Below are positions 37,194 to 48,790 of a stretch of 64,000 bases of DNA, piece after piece. How positions within the stretch are numbered: position 1 is the first letter of the stretch; every line of letters starts with the position of its first letter. Made by a program: the position numbers and the translations under genes. Source of the stretch: Thiospirillum jenense (GTDB taxonomy: Bacteria; Pseudomonadota; Gammaproteobacteria; Chromatiales; Chromatiaceae). The stretch lies in contig NZ_JABVCQ010000012.1 of the NCBI RefSeq assembly GCF_014145225.1, positions 1 to 64,000 on the forward strand, given 5' to 3'. Below the pieces are notes generated by a model, which did not search any database, was not told the origin of the DNA, and was given only the letters and a program-made list of their open reading frames with translations.

Positions 37194-38384
37194 CTAATCA
37201 GCCTGATCACTTATCAGACCATAAGCTGATGGTTTTCCCCAGATGTTGTCCTTAACCCATTGTCCATCCTCAACTCGCCACACTCTGGGGTTGCGGAATT
37301 GATCGCAGATTTCATCAAACTCGCTTTCACTCATGCCAACATATTCTAACCATCGCTCCAAATCACGGCGGGGTTTAACAGAATCGTATTTGCGAACCAT
37401 CTCAATACCCTGTTCGCGAGTCATCAGACCAGCCCGAATATCTTTACACGCATGGTCGGATGCGCGGCCATAGCCAAATTTAATGAATTTCAAGTAATCA
37501 TGGATACCGTTTTCATGCATATCATCCAAATTGGAAATCATCCGGTAAGTACGCTCAAATGGTTGTTGGGCAGGTTTCCAACCATATTGTTCTATTACCA
37601 ATTTGGAGTGTTCATTAGCTTCCCAATTGATAAAATTACCTAGATAAATGCCGCGCACTCCAATCGCGTCAATTTCATCATCTGAAGGATACTGTGCCCA
37701 TAGCAAGTCTTTAGTTGTCAACCCTTCTTGAAGATCAGGTCGTCCCAATTTGTTTAAACCTTCATCGGTAAAATCATACCAATCATATCCACGCAGCGCG
37801 TGTTCCAAGCGAAACTTCGCGGTAAATTCTACTAAGTCGTTATAGGAATACATTCCTCCTAAATCCATAAAACCATGCTCGCCCCATAAAATTAATGGCA
37901 CTTTGTAGCGAACTGCAACTTGAATAGGTACTGTAAAAATTCCACAGTGTCCATGCCAATTCATATCACCCTGAAGCTTGAAACCAATCCGGTTCATTTT
38001 GATTAGTATGTCTACACTGGGGCGAACAATGATGTGGTCGCAATCAAAGACCTCGCGCATTCGATAGAGGTTATATTCACCTTCAGGGAGATAGTTATTT
38101 CCGTGATAAGTTACTAGAAGAGGTTTGAGCCCTAATTCTTTAACGGCAATATGAGTTTGAAAATAACTATCTTTCCCACCACTAACAGGGATGACAATGT
38201 CGTAATTATTCTGAGAACAGTACTCGTCTGTTAATGTTTTTAACCACTGCCACCGCTGTTGCCAATCAATTTGTTTTTTCTGATTATGAATACGGCATCC
38301 GGAACACACGCCATTATCATCAAAGGTTAAAGGAGCCGCACTAATCGACGGATAAACACATTTCGTACAGTATCGGACTGACAT
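37194..38384 (-). CDS. N-acetyl sugar amidotransferase (WbpG/PseA-like)
   Basis: A 396-residue PP-loop ATPase-type amidotransferase. An N-terminal zinc motif (CTKCVYP, CSGCRIH) precedes the ATP-binding PP-loop IPVSGGKDS; LVTYHGNNYLPEGEYNLYR and LWGEHGFMDLGG follow. Enzymes of this group (P. aeruginosa WbpG, Campylobacter PseA) turn an N-acetyl group into N-acetamidino using ammonia delivered by a HisH/HisF-like pair, which is encoded directly upstream (24 and 8 bp spacings). With the Pse genes beside it, the likely product is a 7-acetamidino nonulosonic acid. Confidence 0.9.
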   Translation of the reverse strand: MSVRYCTKCVYPSISAAPLTFDDNGVCSGCRIHNQKKQIDWQQRWQWLKTLTDEYCSQNNYDIVIPVSGGKDSYFQTHIAVKELGLKPLLVTYHGNNYLPEGEYNLYRMREVFDCDHIIVRPSVDILIKMNRIGFKLQGDMNWHGHCGIFTVPIQVAVRYKVPLILWGEHGFMDLGGMYSYNDLVEFTAKFRLEHALRGYDWYDFTDEGLNKLGRPDLQEGLTTKDLLWAQYPSDDEIDAIGVRGIYLGNFINWEANEHSKLVIEQYGWKPAQQPFERTYRMISNLDDMHENGIHDYLKFIKFGYGRASDHACKDIRAGLMTREQGIEMVRKYDSVKPRRDLERWLEYVGMSESEFDEICDQFRNPRVWRVEDGQWVKDNIWGKPSAYGLISDQAD

Positions 38385-38408
38385 AAATTTTCCTTGTTAC
38401 CAAACAGC

Positions 38409-39197
38409 CTATAAACGAACCCCAATACCGGCTTTTGCCAAAACCCGCTTTGATCCTCTATCTGATAATTCTTTAAAATGCCAAATGTTAGCAGCAGCAA
38501 CGGCAGAAGCGCCTGCCTCTATACCTTCAATATAATGTTCATATTTGCCAACACCACCACAAGCAATAATAGGAATCTTAGTATTAAAACTAACTGCATT
38601 AATAAGTTCTAAGTCATAACCAGTTCCTGTCCCATCACGATTGATGCTATTCAGTAAAATTTCTCCCGCTCCTCGCTCTTCGGCTTCTTTAGCCCACCGT
38701 TCTGGCTTTAAGTCTGTCGGTTGACTTCCGCCGTTGATAAATACCAGCATTTTTCCATCAGTTTGTCTAAACACGTCAATACTTACTACAACTGCTTGGC
38801 TACCTAAAACATTTGCGGCCTGAGTAATTAACTGTGGATGTTCCACGGCCACTGTGTTAATTACTATTTTATCAGCTCCTCTGCTAATAATTTCTTGCAT
38901 TTGACTTATCGTACGAATTTTACCTCCCCAAGTTAAGGGCATAAAGCAAGTTTTGCTAACTTCATCTAATATCGCAAGGTGATCGCTTAAACCTTTAATT
39001 TTGTGATCGTCTCTACGCAAGTCATATTCGTAGCTTTTGCTGATATCTAAATATATTAATTCATCAACATTCCACTCGTTAAAACGTTTAGCTTCATGAA
39101 TAGGGTTGCCAATAATTTGATGGATTTCAAACGCTTCGCTGCGAACTAGTAAACCATTTTTCAAAAGCAAAACCGGAATAAGTCTTTTTTTGAGCAT
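38409..39197 (-). CDS. AglZ/HisF2-type HisF paralogue for acetamidino modification
   Basis: A 262-residue TIM-barrel HisF-like protein. It opens RLIPVLLLKNG, whereas histidine-pathway HisF has IPCLDVKDG: the catalytic Asp at position 11 is Leu. The second catalytic Asp is kept (VVSIDVF). This substitution is typical of HisF paralogues in O-antigen and pseudaminate clusters, where the barrel channels ammonia rather than closing the imidazole ring. It is 8 bp downstream of the hisH-like gene. Confidence 0.88.
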   Translation of the reverse strand: MLKKRLIPVLLLKNGLLVRSEAFEIHQIIGNPIHEAKRFNEWNVDELIYLDISKSYEYDLRRDDHKIKGLSDHLAILDEVSKTCFMPLTWGGKIRTISQMQEIISRGADKIVINTVAVEHPQLITQAANVLGSQAVVVSIDVFRQTDGKMLVFINGGSQPTDLKPERWAKEAEERGAGEILLNSINRDGTGTGYDLELINAVSFNTKIPIIACGGVGKYEHYIEGIEAGASAVAAANIWHFKELSDRGSKRVLAKAGIGVRL

Positions 39198-39205
39198 TTG
39201 TTTTT

Positions 39206-39841
39206 TTACAAAGTCGATTTAATAAAATTATCTAAAACTTTTAATCCTACTTTTTGACTTTTTTCTGGGTGAAACTGAGTTGCATATATGTTGTTTTTTT
39301 CTAAACTGGCAACAAATTCTATACCATGACAAGTTAATCCACTTATCAGGTGGCCTTTATTTTCCACATCAAAAACATAGCTATGTACAAAATAAAATAC
39401 TTGAGAATCTCCTAAATCTTGATAAAGCCCATCTCTTTTTAAAATTCGAACATCGTTCCACCCCACATGGGGAACTCTAATTTGAGGTTCGTTACTTTCT
39501 ATTTTTTTGACTGTACCGGGAATCCAATTCAAGCCTTTATGCAACCCATATTCAGTTCCAACTGTTGCTAATAGCTGCATACCTAAACAAATACCCATAA
39601 ATGGTTTTCCTTTTTTTATGACTTCTTCCTCTAAAATATCTAACCAACCGCATGAGCAAAGATTTTTCATACCATCTCCAAAAGCACCAACACCAGGCAA
39701 AACCACATGGCTGGCGAAACACAAATCATTTGGATTTCGAGCAATAAATGCTGCATAACCTATATTGGCAAAAGCATTGGCAACCGACTTCAAATTGCCC
39801 ATTCCATAATCAATAATTGCTATTTTAGTGTGCTTTGTCAT
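39206..39841 (-). CDS. HisH-like glutamine amidotransferase of the acetamidino pathway
   Basis: A 211-residue class I glutamine amidotransferase. The nucleophile is Cys85 in GICLGMQLL; the His-Glu pair is in TQFHPEKSQ near the C-terminus; LPGVGAFGDGM is the usual HisH block. It releases ammonia from glutamine for the HisF-like and WbpG/PseA-like partners. No other histidine-biosynthesis gene is near, which argues against a role in histidine synthesis. Confidence 0.88.
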   Translation of the reverse strand: MTKHTKIAIIDYGMGNLKSVANAFANIGYAAFIARNPNDLCFASHVVLPGVGAFGDGMKNLCSCGWLDILEEEVIKKGKPFMGICLGMQLLATVGTEYGLHKGLNWIPGTVKKIESNEPQIRVPHVGWNDVRILKRDGLYQDLGDSQVFYFVHSYVFDVENKGHLISGLTCHGIEFVASLEKNNIYATQFHPEKSQKVGLKVLDNFIKSTL

Positions 39842-39905
39842 AAAAAACTATTCAGTGCTAAAAATCTTATAGGAATTGATAGCTACTACAGTACGAGTAA
39901 AAAAA

Positions 39906-40973
39906 TTACCACAGTAAATCCCATGATAAGGGCGTACCTTTAGAAATAAACTGCCGCGCAGTTTTACCATAAACAATGTCTAAATATTTGGGTGCTAAAC
40001 CCTTGCCAGGTCGAATAGCGCGAACATTTCCTTCCGTGAATTGTTCGCCCTTTTCCATGTCTTGTACAACATACAAAGAACGACGAAACATGTGAGAGTT
40101 CAACTCCGTATCCATTACACCATAATTTATTTCACCCAATGCCTCCCATGCGTTTTTTACTTCTTTGCATAACTGTGCAAATTCAGTTGGTTCTAATGAA
40201 AAAGCGGCATCTACACCACCATCAGCACGACTCAATGTGAAATGTTTTTCAATGACTGTCGCACCTAATGCAACTGCTGCGACGGCAGCGCCTATGCCCA
40301 ACGTGTGATCTGATAATCCGACTTCACAAGAAAACAATTCACGCATGTGTGGAATTGTACGAATATGGCTATCTCTCTGATTTGCGGGATAAGCGCTGGT
40401 ACATTTTAATAAAACAAGCTCTTTACAACCAGCTTGACGAACTGCTCTTACTGACTCATCTAATTCAGCCAGCGTTGCCATTCCTGTGGAGATTAGTAAT
40501 GGTTTACCTGTGGCAGCTACCTTGCGCAATAATGGTAAGTCCGTATTTTCAAATGAAGCTATTTTGTATGCAGGCACCTGCAAAGACTCCAAAAAATCCA
40601 CAGCAGACTTATCAAATGGAGTACTAAAAGCAAACATACCGCGATCATAAGCACGTTTAAAAATAGGCTCATGCCATTCCCATGGTGTATATGCCTGTTG
40701 ATATAGAGCATATAATGATTGCCCGCCCCAGAGCGGATGTTCAATATGAAATTCACCATGATCTAAATTAAGTGTCATGGTGTCTGCTGTGTAGGTTTGT
40801 AGTTTTATTGCATGTGCACCTGCGTCTGCCGCAGCATCAACAATCGCCAATGCACGCTCTAATGACTGGTTATGGTTGCCAGACATTTCGGCAATAACAA
40901 GTGGCGTACTATTTTGACTAATAACAAATTTTCGATTTTTATTCACTTTATTCACGCTTTTTGGAAAACCCAC
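39906..40973 (-). CDS. pseI: Pseudaminic acid synthase
   Basis: A 355-residue NeuB-family enzyme condensing phosphoenolpyruvate with a 6-deoxy-diacetamido-altrose. It has the NeuB TIM barrel (VIAEMSGNHNQSLERALAIV, AIKLQTYTADTMT, FSTPFDKSAVDFLE, CTSAYPA, GLSDHTLGIGAAVAAVALGA) and a C-terminal SAF antifreeze-like domain (GNVRAIRPGKGLAPKYLD). TYTADTMT and the Pse neighbours favour PseI over sialic or legionaminic synthases. Its start overlaps the end of the preceding methyltransferase gene by 22 bp. Confidence 0.93.
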   Translation of the reverse strand: MGFPKSVNKVNKNRKFVISQNSTPLVIAEMSGNHNQSLERALAIVDAAADAGAHAIKLQTYTADTMTLNLDHGEFHIEHPLWGGQSLYALYQQAYTPWEWHEPIFKRAYDRGMFAFSTPFDKSAVDFLESLQVPAYKIASFENTDLPLLRKVAATGKPLLISTGMATLAELDESVRAVRQAGCKELVLLKCTSAYPANQRDSHIRTIPHMRELFSCEVGLSDHTLGIGAAVAAVALGATVIEKHFTLSRADGGVDAAFSLEPTEFAQLCKEVKNAWEALGEINYGVMDTELNSHMFRRSLYVVQDMEKGEQFTEGNVRAIRPGKGLAPKYLDIVYGKTARQFISKGTPLSWDLLW

Positions 40974-41728
40974 AACTTACCTTGTGCGCATTCACTAATT
41001 AAAGGCAAATAGAATGCCAACTGATTGATTGTATCTTCATATTGCGGATCACGATTTTCTTGCTTTGCTAACCATGCGTTAACGACACGACTGATAAAGT
41101 AGTAAGTAGCACTATAAGGAACTACTTTAGTTAAATAACAATCACCCAAATTAAGTGATTCCATATTGTTATCGTTTAAATAAATATTATGCCACGGAGG
41201 TATAATTTCAGTAAGTCCTACACGAACTCTAAGCTTATTGATCTCTTCTAGTCCTTGTTGACTATTCTCACATAATAGCAAGTATCCTTTGGGTTTTAAA
41301 AAGTGCGCCATATTGTTGATAGCAACTGTTTGCATTTCCCAATTTGGTAAATTGATAAGCATACGTTCACTATAAACAATATTGAATTTTTCATCCAACA
41401 TTGGCGGATCGAGAATATCTGCTACGGCAAATTGAACACGGGATTCCATATTAGCGTTTTTAGCATAAAGCCGGGCATGTTCAATCATTTTTTCTGAAAA
41501 ATCAAATCCTTTTATGTGTACAAATTTTCTTTTCAACAATTCTATCGCTGTAACACCATTCCCACAACCAAATTCAAGTAATTCCATTTCATCTTTTATC
41601 CAAGAAGACAAAACCTCTATTTCTAAGGCTTTGATTAAAACATCATCTGTACCTGCCCGATTTTGCAAAACCGCCCGACTATCCCAAAAATCTTTCACCA
41701 AGTTATACTTTTCCGTATCCATTGTCAC
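40952..41728 (-). CDS. Class I SAM methyltransferase in the pse cluster
   Basis: A 258-residue methyltransferase with motif I LLEFGCGNGVTAIELL, then VQFAVADILDPP and VYSERMLINLPN. It overlaps pseG by 4 bp and pseI by 22 bp, so it is locked into the pathway operon between the fourth and fifth Pse steps. That is where PseH, the N-acetyltransferase, often sits. It does not look like a GNAT enzyme and cannot replace PseH chemically. It probably O-methylates the sugar or a related group. Confidence 0.82.
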   Translation of the reverse strand: MTMDTEKYNLVKDFWDSRAVLQNRAGTDDVLIKALEIEVLSSWIKDEMELLEFGCGNGVTAIELLKRKFVHIKGFDFSEKMIEHARLYAKNANMESRVQFAVADILDPPMLDEKFNIVYSERMLINLPNWEMQTVAINNMAHFLKPKGYLLLCENSQQGLEEINKLRVRVGLTEIIPPWHNIYLNDNNMESLNLGDCYLTKVVPYSATYYFISRVVNAWLAKQENRDPQYEDTINQLAFYLPLISECAQGKLWVFQKA

Positions 41729-42756
41729 AACACTTTATTCATTGCCTGAAATAAATACTGGCATCCATATCCATTAGTTAGTTGCATAGCAGCTTTAGAT
41801 ATGTCAGCTCTTTTGGTTGAATTATTTAACATATCATCTAATTCTGACACCCACTGTTTTACTTCAACTTCATGCAAACAACCTAAATAAATCAGAACAC
41901 CTTTTTTAAGGCAAGGTATACCATTGACATCCTGATTATCTTCCACAGTGACGACTAAACTTGGTAACCCTAAACAACAACGCTCCCAAGTGGCAGACCC
42001 TCCCGCCCCTAGTGCCAAGTCGGCTTGTGCCATCAATTCGGCCATATTGTCCACTTCACAATACAAATGCGTTTGATGAGGCGAAGCATTACACGCAGAC
42101 TGAATCGCATCACGGTGCGGATTTGCCTCTCCAATAACAACATCCACAATAAGATTTTCAATTGGTTTAATCTGTGCAAGCGCCTCTAATGCTTTAAGAG
42201 TAACTCCTTTGGCATCAGTTCCACCAAAAAACACTAAAATACGGCGCACTGTATCGAATTGTTTGATTAGTTTTTGCCGCTGCTCGACAAATTGAGAGCG
42301 TAATAAAGCGTAGCGTGGGCCTATAAGTCTTATACAACGAGTCGGTACTAAATCTTTATATGCCTCATTATCCCGAAGGTTTTGATCTAGCAAAATATCG
42401 CAATCATGTGGACGATTAGCTAAATCATCAATCACCAGAATATGTTGCACATAAGGACGTAATTGTTTTTCCCAAAACCTATCCAACTCATAATGATCAA
42501 CAACTAACCAATCTGCTTGTTGAAAAGCTAAACGACTTTGTTCAGCATCATGCAAAAAATTATTTAATCCTGTTGGTAAAAACGTCACTTCATGTCCTTG
42601 TACAAGGATTTTTTCATATAAATTATTTAACAGTTCACGACAGACAAACTGAGTGATTACCCCCCGTTTTTTTAATTCTTCTGCTAACACCAAACAGCGC
42701 ATCACATGTCCTGTCCCTAAACTAATAGACGCATCTACTCGAAAAACAACTTTCAT
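41725..42756 (-). CDS. pseG: UDP-2,4-diacetamido-2,4,6-trideoxy-beta-L-altropyranose hydrolase
   Basis: A 343-residue GT-B-fold hydrolase that removes UDP from the Pse precursor. Typical blocks are VVFRVDASISLGTGHVMRCLVL with the glycine-rich loop and catalytic His, DWLVVDHYELD, ILVFFGGTDAKG and DLALGAGGSATWERCCLGLP. Unlike some clusters, PseG is not fused to PseH here. It is 43 bp downstream of pseC. Confidence 0.93.
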   Translation of the reverse strand: MKVVFRVDASISLGTGHVMRCLVLAEELKKRGVITQFVCRELLNNLYEKILVQGHEVTFLPTGLNNFLHDAEQSRLAFQQADWLVVDHYELDRFWEKQLRPYVQHILVIDDLANRPHDCDILLDQNLRDNEAYKDLVPTRCIRLIGPRYALLRSQFVEQRQKLIKQFDTVRRILVFFGGTDAKGVTLKALEALAQIKPIENLIVDVVIGEANPHRDAIQSACNASPHQTHLYCEVDNMAELMAQADLALGAGGSATWERCCLGLPSLVVTVEDNQDVNGIPCLKKGVLIYLGCLHEVEVKQWVSELDDMLNNSTKRADISKAAMQLTNGYGCQYLFQAMNKVL

Positions 42757-42799
42757 TCTAAATTACCAGCCATAATATCCTCATATAACCGTATGAGAA

Positions 42800-43945
42800 T
42801 TAAAGCACAGCAGCCCTTTGCAATTCACTTACAACGTAAAATTGCTCACTCTCAGTTAAATCTGGAAACAAAGGTAGTGATAATGCGTTCCCATAGTAAG
42901 ATTCCGCCTGTGGAAAATCACCAAGTTTGAATCCAAGACGCTGATAATCAGGCTGCAAGTGAACAGGAATGTAATGTACATTTACGCCAATTTTGGCTTG
43001 ACGCAATGCCGAGTACACCTGTTGACGTTTCGCAGCATTCTTTAATTCAATAATATACAAATGCCATGCTGAATTTTCACTTGGCAAAGGTTTTTTGATT
43101 GGTAAATGCGCCAATAACGCATCATAACGCATAGCCAAATTACGGCGCTTTGCAATAAATTCATTTAACCGAGTTAACTGTGACAAACCAAGTGCTGCTT
43201 GTATTTCAGTTATCCGATAATTAAATCCAAGTTGCTGTTGTTCGTAATACCAGCCCCCTGCTGAATCGTATTCAAATTCACTGTTATTACGAGTAATGCC
43301 ATGATTTCTTAACAAACGTAACGTTTTTGACAACTCCAAATCATTAGTTAAAATCAATCCACCTTCGCCAGTAGTTATGCTTTTTAGTGGATGTAAACTA
43401 AATATACAACAATCAGAATGTTGACAGCATCCAATTGGTAAGCCCTGATATTGCCCACCCAACGCATGAGCGGCATCTTCTATTAACTTAATTCCATAAG
43501 GCTGAATTAAGTTCTTAATTTCCTGCATTGCACAGGATCGCCCGGCAAAATGTACTGGAATGATCGCTACCGGTAAAGTGTTTTGTTTTTTAGCTGAATT
43601 CAATTTTTTCTGTAATTCTAGGAGACTCATGTTTTGAGTTTCTTCGTCGATATCCACAAAATCAACGGCGGCACCACAATAACGCGCACAATTTGCTGAA
43701 GCAACAAAACTAATAGGTGATGTCCAAACAATATCGCCTGTTGTTATTTTTAAAGCTAAACAAGCAAGATGCAACGCCGCTGTGCCATTCGCCACCGCCA
43801 CCGCATCAGCAACTTTGCAATAATCAGCTATAGCGCGTTCAAATGCCGGAACAAGTGCTCCTTGTGTTATGAAATCAGAATTCAACGCCGCCACCACCGC
43901 AGCAATATCATCTGCATTAATGCTTTGCCGACTGTACGGGATCAT
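42800..43945 (-). CDS. pseC: UDP-4-amino-4,6-dideoxy-N-acetyl-beta-L-altrosamine transaminase
   Basis: A 381-residue PLP-dependent DegT/DnrJ/EryC1 aminotransferase, the second step of pseudaminate synthesis. Family blocks are IPYSRQSINADDIAAVVAAL, AVANGTAALHLACLAL, KLIEDAAHALGG and the PLP lysine in LHPLKSITTGEGG. An open frame continues upstream to 44047, into the SpsF-like gene, but the Met at 43945 matches the usual PseC start. Confidence 0.93.
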   Translation of the reverse strand: MIPYSRQSINADDIAAVVAALNSDFITQGALVPAFERAIADYCKVADAVAVANGTAALHLACLALKITTGDIVWTSPISFVASANCARYCGAAVDFVDIDEETQNMSLLELQKKLNSAKKQNTLPVAIIPVHFAGRSCAMQEIKNLIQPYGIKLIEDAAHALGGQYQGLPIGCCQHSDCCIFSLHPLKSITTGEGGLILTNDLELSKTLRLLRNHGITRNNSEFEYDSAGGWYYEQQQLGFNYRITEIQAALGLSQLTRLNEFIAKRRNLAMRYDALLAHLPIKKPLPSENSAWHLYIIELKNAAKRQQVYSALRQAKIGVNVHYIPVHLQPDYQRLGFKLGDFPQAESYYGNALSLPLFPDLTESEQFYVVSELQRAAVL

Positions 43946-43998
43946 AATAACTTTTTGCGTATAAAAACTAGAATTTCTTAACCCGATTTTTAACAAAA

Positions 43999-45767
<1,769 letters not shown>

Positions 45768-45779
45768 TCAGTAAGATAT

Positions 45780-48770
45780 TTACTGTTTCGCATACCACCG
45801 ATCGAACATCCCCTCAAATGCTTGTCCTAATTCCTCTGCTAACCCTTTCGCATCACACAATTGACTGTGGCGCATTTTCTCACGTTGAATAGGTCTTAAT
45901 TGCTGACGAAGGGCAACATTTTCAGCAAGCGCAACCGATTTTTCAATATACTCTTCTTCAGTCTGAGCAATCCACTCTGGATGACCCAAACCAGTAAGAA
46001 TTGATGCCGCCATGCGCCCACCCATCCAATTCCCTGCCAGTGTAATTAAAGGGGCGCCCATCCACAGCGCATCAAATGCAGTTGTGCCGCTATTAATTGT
46101 AATTGGATCAAGCACAACATCAATCATGTCATACTTGGACATGTGTTCAGCCCAGTCTGCTACTGTTGGGATAAATACAATGCGTTCAGCAGTAATCCCC
46201 TGTGCAGTAAAAATAGAAGTTATGCGTTCTTGATGCGTTTGTTGATTACCCAAAGCAGTTTTCAACAATAAACGTGCTTGCGGCAAGCGTTGTAATACTT
46301 TGACCCATAGTGCCAGCGTTGCTTCTGTGAGTTTGGCGAGTTGATTAAAGCTACCAAACCAAACAGCGCTATCAACCGCCGGTTGCCATTGAGGAACGGG
46401 TGCCGCTTCCAGCGGTTCATACGCAATCCAAGCGCGATTAAGTCGCCAAATTTGCTCGGTGAATTGCGCATCCAATGCTGGTGGCAGCAATACCGCATCA
46501 CCAATAAAATAATCCATTTCAGTTAAACCCGTCGTTGCAAACCAACCAATGTAATGACATTGAATTGGCGCCGCACGGCGGGCGATAATAGGTAGCTGGT
46601 TATTCGCCGTGTGACCACTGGTTTCAATTAAAACGTCAATTTCATCTTCACGAATACGTTTTGCCATTGCTTCATTTGTAAGACCGGCAAGTGGTACCCA
46701 ATAATCTGCTAATACTTTGAAATCCTTAGTGAATTCACTATCCCGCTGTGTTGAATACAAGAACAACGTAAAGCGGTGACGATCTAATTCTTTTAACCAA
46801 TTACGCAGGAAATACGCGACCACATGTTTAGAGAATTCCGCTGATAAAATGCCAATACGCAACGGTCGATGCTGACGCCCCTGCCGATAAAAAACATGCT
46901 CTCGTGCCGCAATACGCACAGACGCACTCAGCACCTTATTTTCCCACTGTGGCGCTTCACTATAAATGTCTTCGGGCGAAATAAAGCCTGTGTAAGCGCC
47001 AAAGAATAATAATAGACTTTGGGCAATCGCACAATTGGGATCATATTGTAATGCTTGACGTAAGTAATTCGCTGCTTCTTCAACACGCCCGGACCGTCCA
47101 AGAAAACTCGCATAACTGGACAATAGAGTGGCGTTTTCAGGTTCTAATATTAAAGCACGTTGATAGGTCGCTTCCGCTTCGTCAAAACATTTAATATGAT
47201 TCAACCAGTATGCAATGGAAAGCAGTATACCAATAGATAACTGCGGATTATTTAGCAGTTTTTTAATAGTTGTTTCAGCGCGATTATGTTGACCGGATGC
47301 AATTAAAGTTTCTAACAGGTTAGAATAAAACTGCGGAACATTTGCATGCCATTTTAAGGCCTGTTCAAAAACATCTGCCGCTTCTTCCAATCGTCCAATA
47401 TCGCGGTACAAATAACCCAGGTTATTGTACAATTCAATTGCATTTGGAACGAGTTTTAAGGCAATACGAAAATGCTTTTCCGCGTCTGCATGATGCCCGA
47501 GTGTACCGTGCAAAACACCTAAATTGCTTTGGGCAATTGCATAATCAGGGTTTAATTCAATTGCACGTTGAAACGCGGACAACGCATCATCAAAATGCCC
47601 CGCCCGTTGCAATAAAATGCCCAAATCAGAATGTCCAGCCGCTTCATTCGGGCGATATTCAACGACCTTTTTTGCAGCGGCAATTGCTTGAGTACGATCC
47701 CCCGCTTTTTCATAACTATTAGCTAATACTGCCCAGCCATTTGGATCAAGCGGCCGCTGCTTGACAAACTCTTCGGCAGCAGTCACTGCTTCAGAAAATT
47801 TCTTTGCATCAATCAGTGCGGTGATTTTGTTGATTTCAGTTTTGAGCGGCGTTTGTTTATCTTTCTTTTTCTGTTTTTGTTTAACATGAGGCGGCAATAC
47901 ATGACTTTTTTTGACATCAGAATGCGATAATTCGGGTATGATTGGATCAGAATCTTCTTTATACAATGCAGGCGCTTCAATAACAGCGGATACAATCATA
48001 GAATCAGGATTATCTAATACAGGTATGCTGGAATCAGGCGATGAGCAAGATGGTTCGGGCAATAGAACTGGCGTATTCGTTATAAAAATTTGCCACCATT
48101 TTAATAATACCTGACACGCCGCCGTGGGCGCACTACGCATGACCCAATGATCGCAGTTTGCCATGTGCTCTAATTGAACTTGTGGCATCCCAGCCAAAAA
48201 ATAACAATCAGATTGATCTAAATAACATGGACTCGTGCGCGTCATGCGTAACGGCCACAATGGCAAATCACCGGTGAGTAATAAAATTGGCGCTGGATAA
48301 TTGGCAAGGTCAGCATAATACAGCGGCTCTGCTGTATTGTCTTCGACATTATCATGATAGCCAAGCCATGTATAAGCTAATTGACGCCAGCAATTCTCTT
48401 TTGAGTAATTTCCGACTAACCGCCGCAATGGCCACAGTTTAGCGGGTGCTAAAGGTGGGTCTAATAAGACTAATGGCGGTAGGGAAAAATCTCGATGAGC
48501 GGTGGTCAATTGGAGAGCAATTAAACTACTAAAGCCTTCTGCAATAATAAGCTGCGGTGCTATCGTGTTTTGTTGCTGCCAATGATTGATGATTGCTGCC
48601 GCCCAAGCTGCATGTTCATTGGGCTTTGACGGTAAAAAATGTTCAAAAATCTCTAATGAAAGCGTGACAATTTCAAACTGCTCCGCGAGCAGCGGCGCTA
48701 AAATAGACTGATCTAAAACGGCATTGCAAAACGGATCAGGAATTAACAATGCTTTTGGTAAAATATTCAT
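45780..48770 (-). CDS. Alpha/beta-hydrolase-like, TPR and SPINDLY/O-GlcNAc-transferase-like fusion
   Basis: A 996-residue protein. Residues about 1-235 resemble an alpha/beta hydrolase, with a possible nucleophile elbow in IIAEGFSSLIAL and a C-terminal His in NCDHWVM. A low-complexity Lys-rich linker follows, then about eight TPRs (about 310-585), then the OGT/SPINDLY catalytic region (about 615-990: LRIGILSAEFSKHVVAYFL, IDVLIETSGHTANNQL, APIQCHYIGWFATTGL, SGTTAFDALWMGAPLITLAG). Bacterial members glycosylate serine/threonine of proteins such as adhesins or flagellins. It is 36 bp upstream of pseB, so it is a candidate for attaching a sugar to the acceptor protein. Confidence 0.85.
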   Translation of the reverse strand: MNILPKALLIPDPFCNAVLDQSILAPLLAEQFEIVTLSLEIFEHFLPSKPNEHAAWAAAIINHWQQQNTIAPQLIIAEGFSSLIALQLTTAHRDFSLPPLVLLDPPLAPAKLWPLRRLVGNYSKENCWRQLAYTWLGYHDNVEDNTAEPLYYADLANYPAPILLLTGDLPLWPLRMTRTSPCYLDQSDCYFLAGMPQVQLEHMANCDHWVMRSAPTAACQVLLKWWQIFITNTPVLLPEPSCSSPDSSIPVLDNPDSMIVSAVIEAPALYKEDSDPIIPELSHSDVKKSHVLPPHVKQKQKKKDKQTPLKTEINKITALIDAKKFSEAVTAAEEFVKQRPLDPNGWAVLANSYEKAGDRTQAIAAAKKVVEYRPNEAAGHSDLGILLQRAGHFDDALSAFQRAIELNPDYAIAQSNLGVLHGTLGHHADAEKHFRIALKLVPNAIELYNNLGYLYRDIGRLEEAADVFEQALKWHANVPQFYSNLLETLIASGQHNRAETTIKKLLNNPQLSIGILLSIAYWLNHIKCFDEAEATYQRALILEPENATLLSSYASFLGRSGRVEEAANYLRQALQYDPNCAIAQSLLLFFGAYTGFISPEDIYSEAPQWENKVLSASVRIAAREHVFYRQGRQHRPLRIGILSAEFSKHVVAYFLRNWLKELDRHRFTLFLYSTQRDSEFTKDFKVLADYWVPLAGLTNEAMAKRIREDEIDVLIETSGHTANNQLPIIARRAAPIQCHYIGWFATTGLTEMDYFIGDAVLLPPALDAQFTEQIWRLNRAWIAYEPLEAAPVPQWQPAVDSAVWFGSFNQLAKLTEATLALWVKVLQRLPQARLLLKTALGNQQTHQERITSIFTAQGITAERIVFIPTVADWAEHMSKYDMIDVVLDPITINSGTTAFDALWMGAPLITLAGNWMGGRMAASILTGLGHPEWIAQTEEEYIEKSVALAENVALRQQLRPIQREKMRHSQLCDAKGLAEELGQAFEGMFDRWYAKQ

Positions 48771-48790
48771 GTCAATTAATTAATTAATTC

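Noticed and set aside
38409-39841. HisF- and HisH-like genes as histidine biosynthesis
   Set aside because: No other his gene is near, HisF lacks Asp11, and a WbpG/PseA-like amidotransferase follows directly. The acetamidino pathway fits better.
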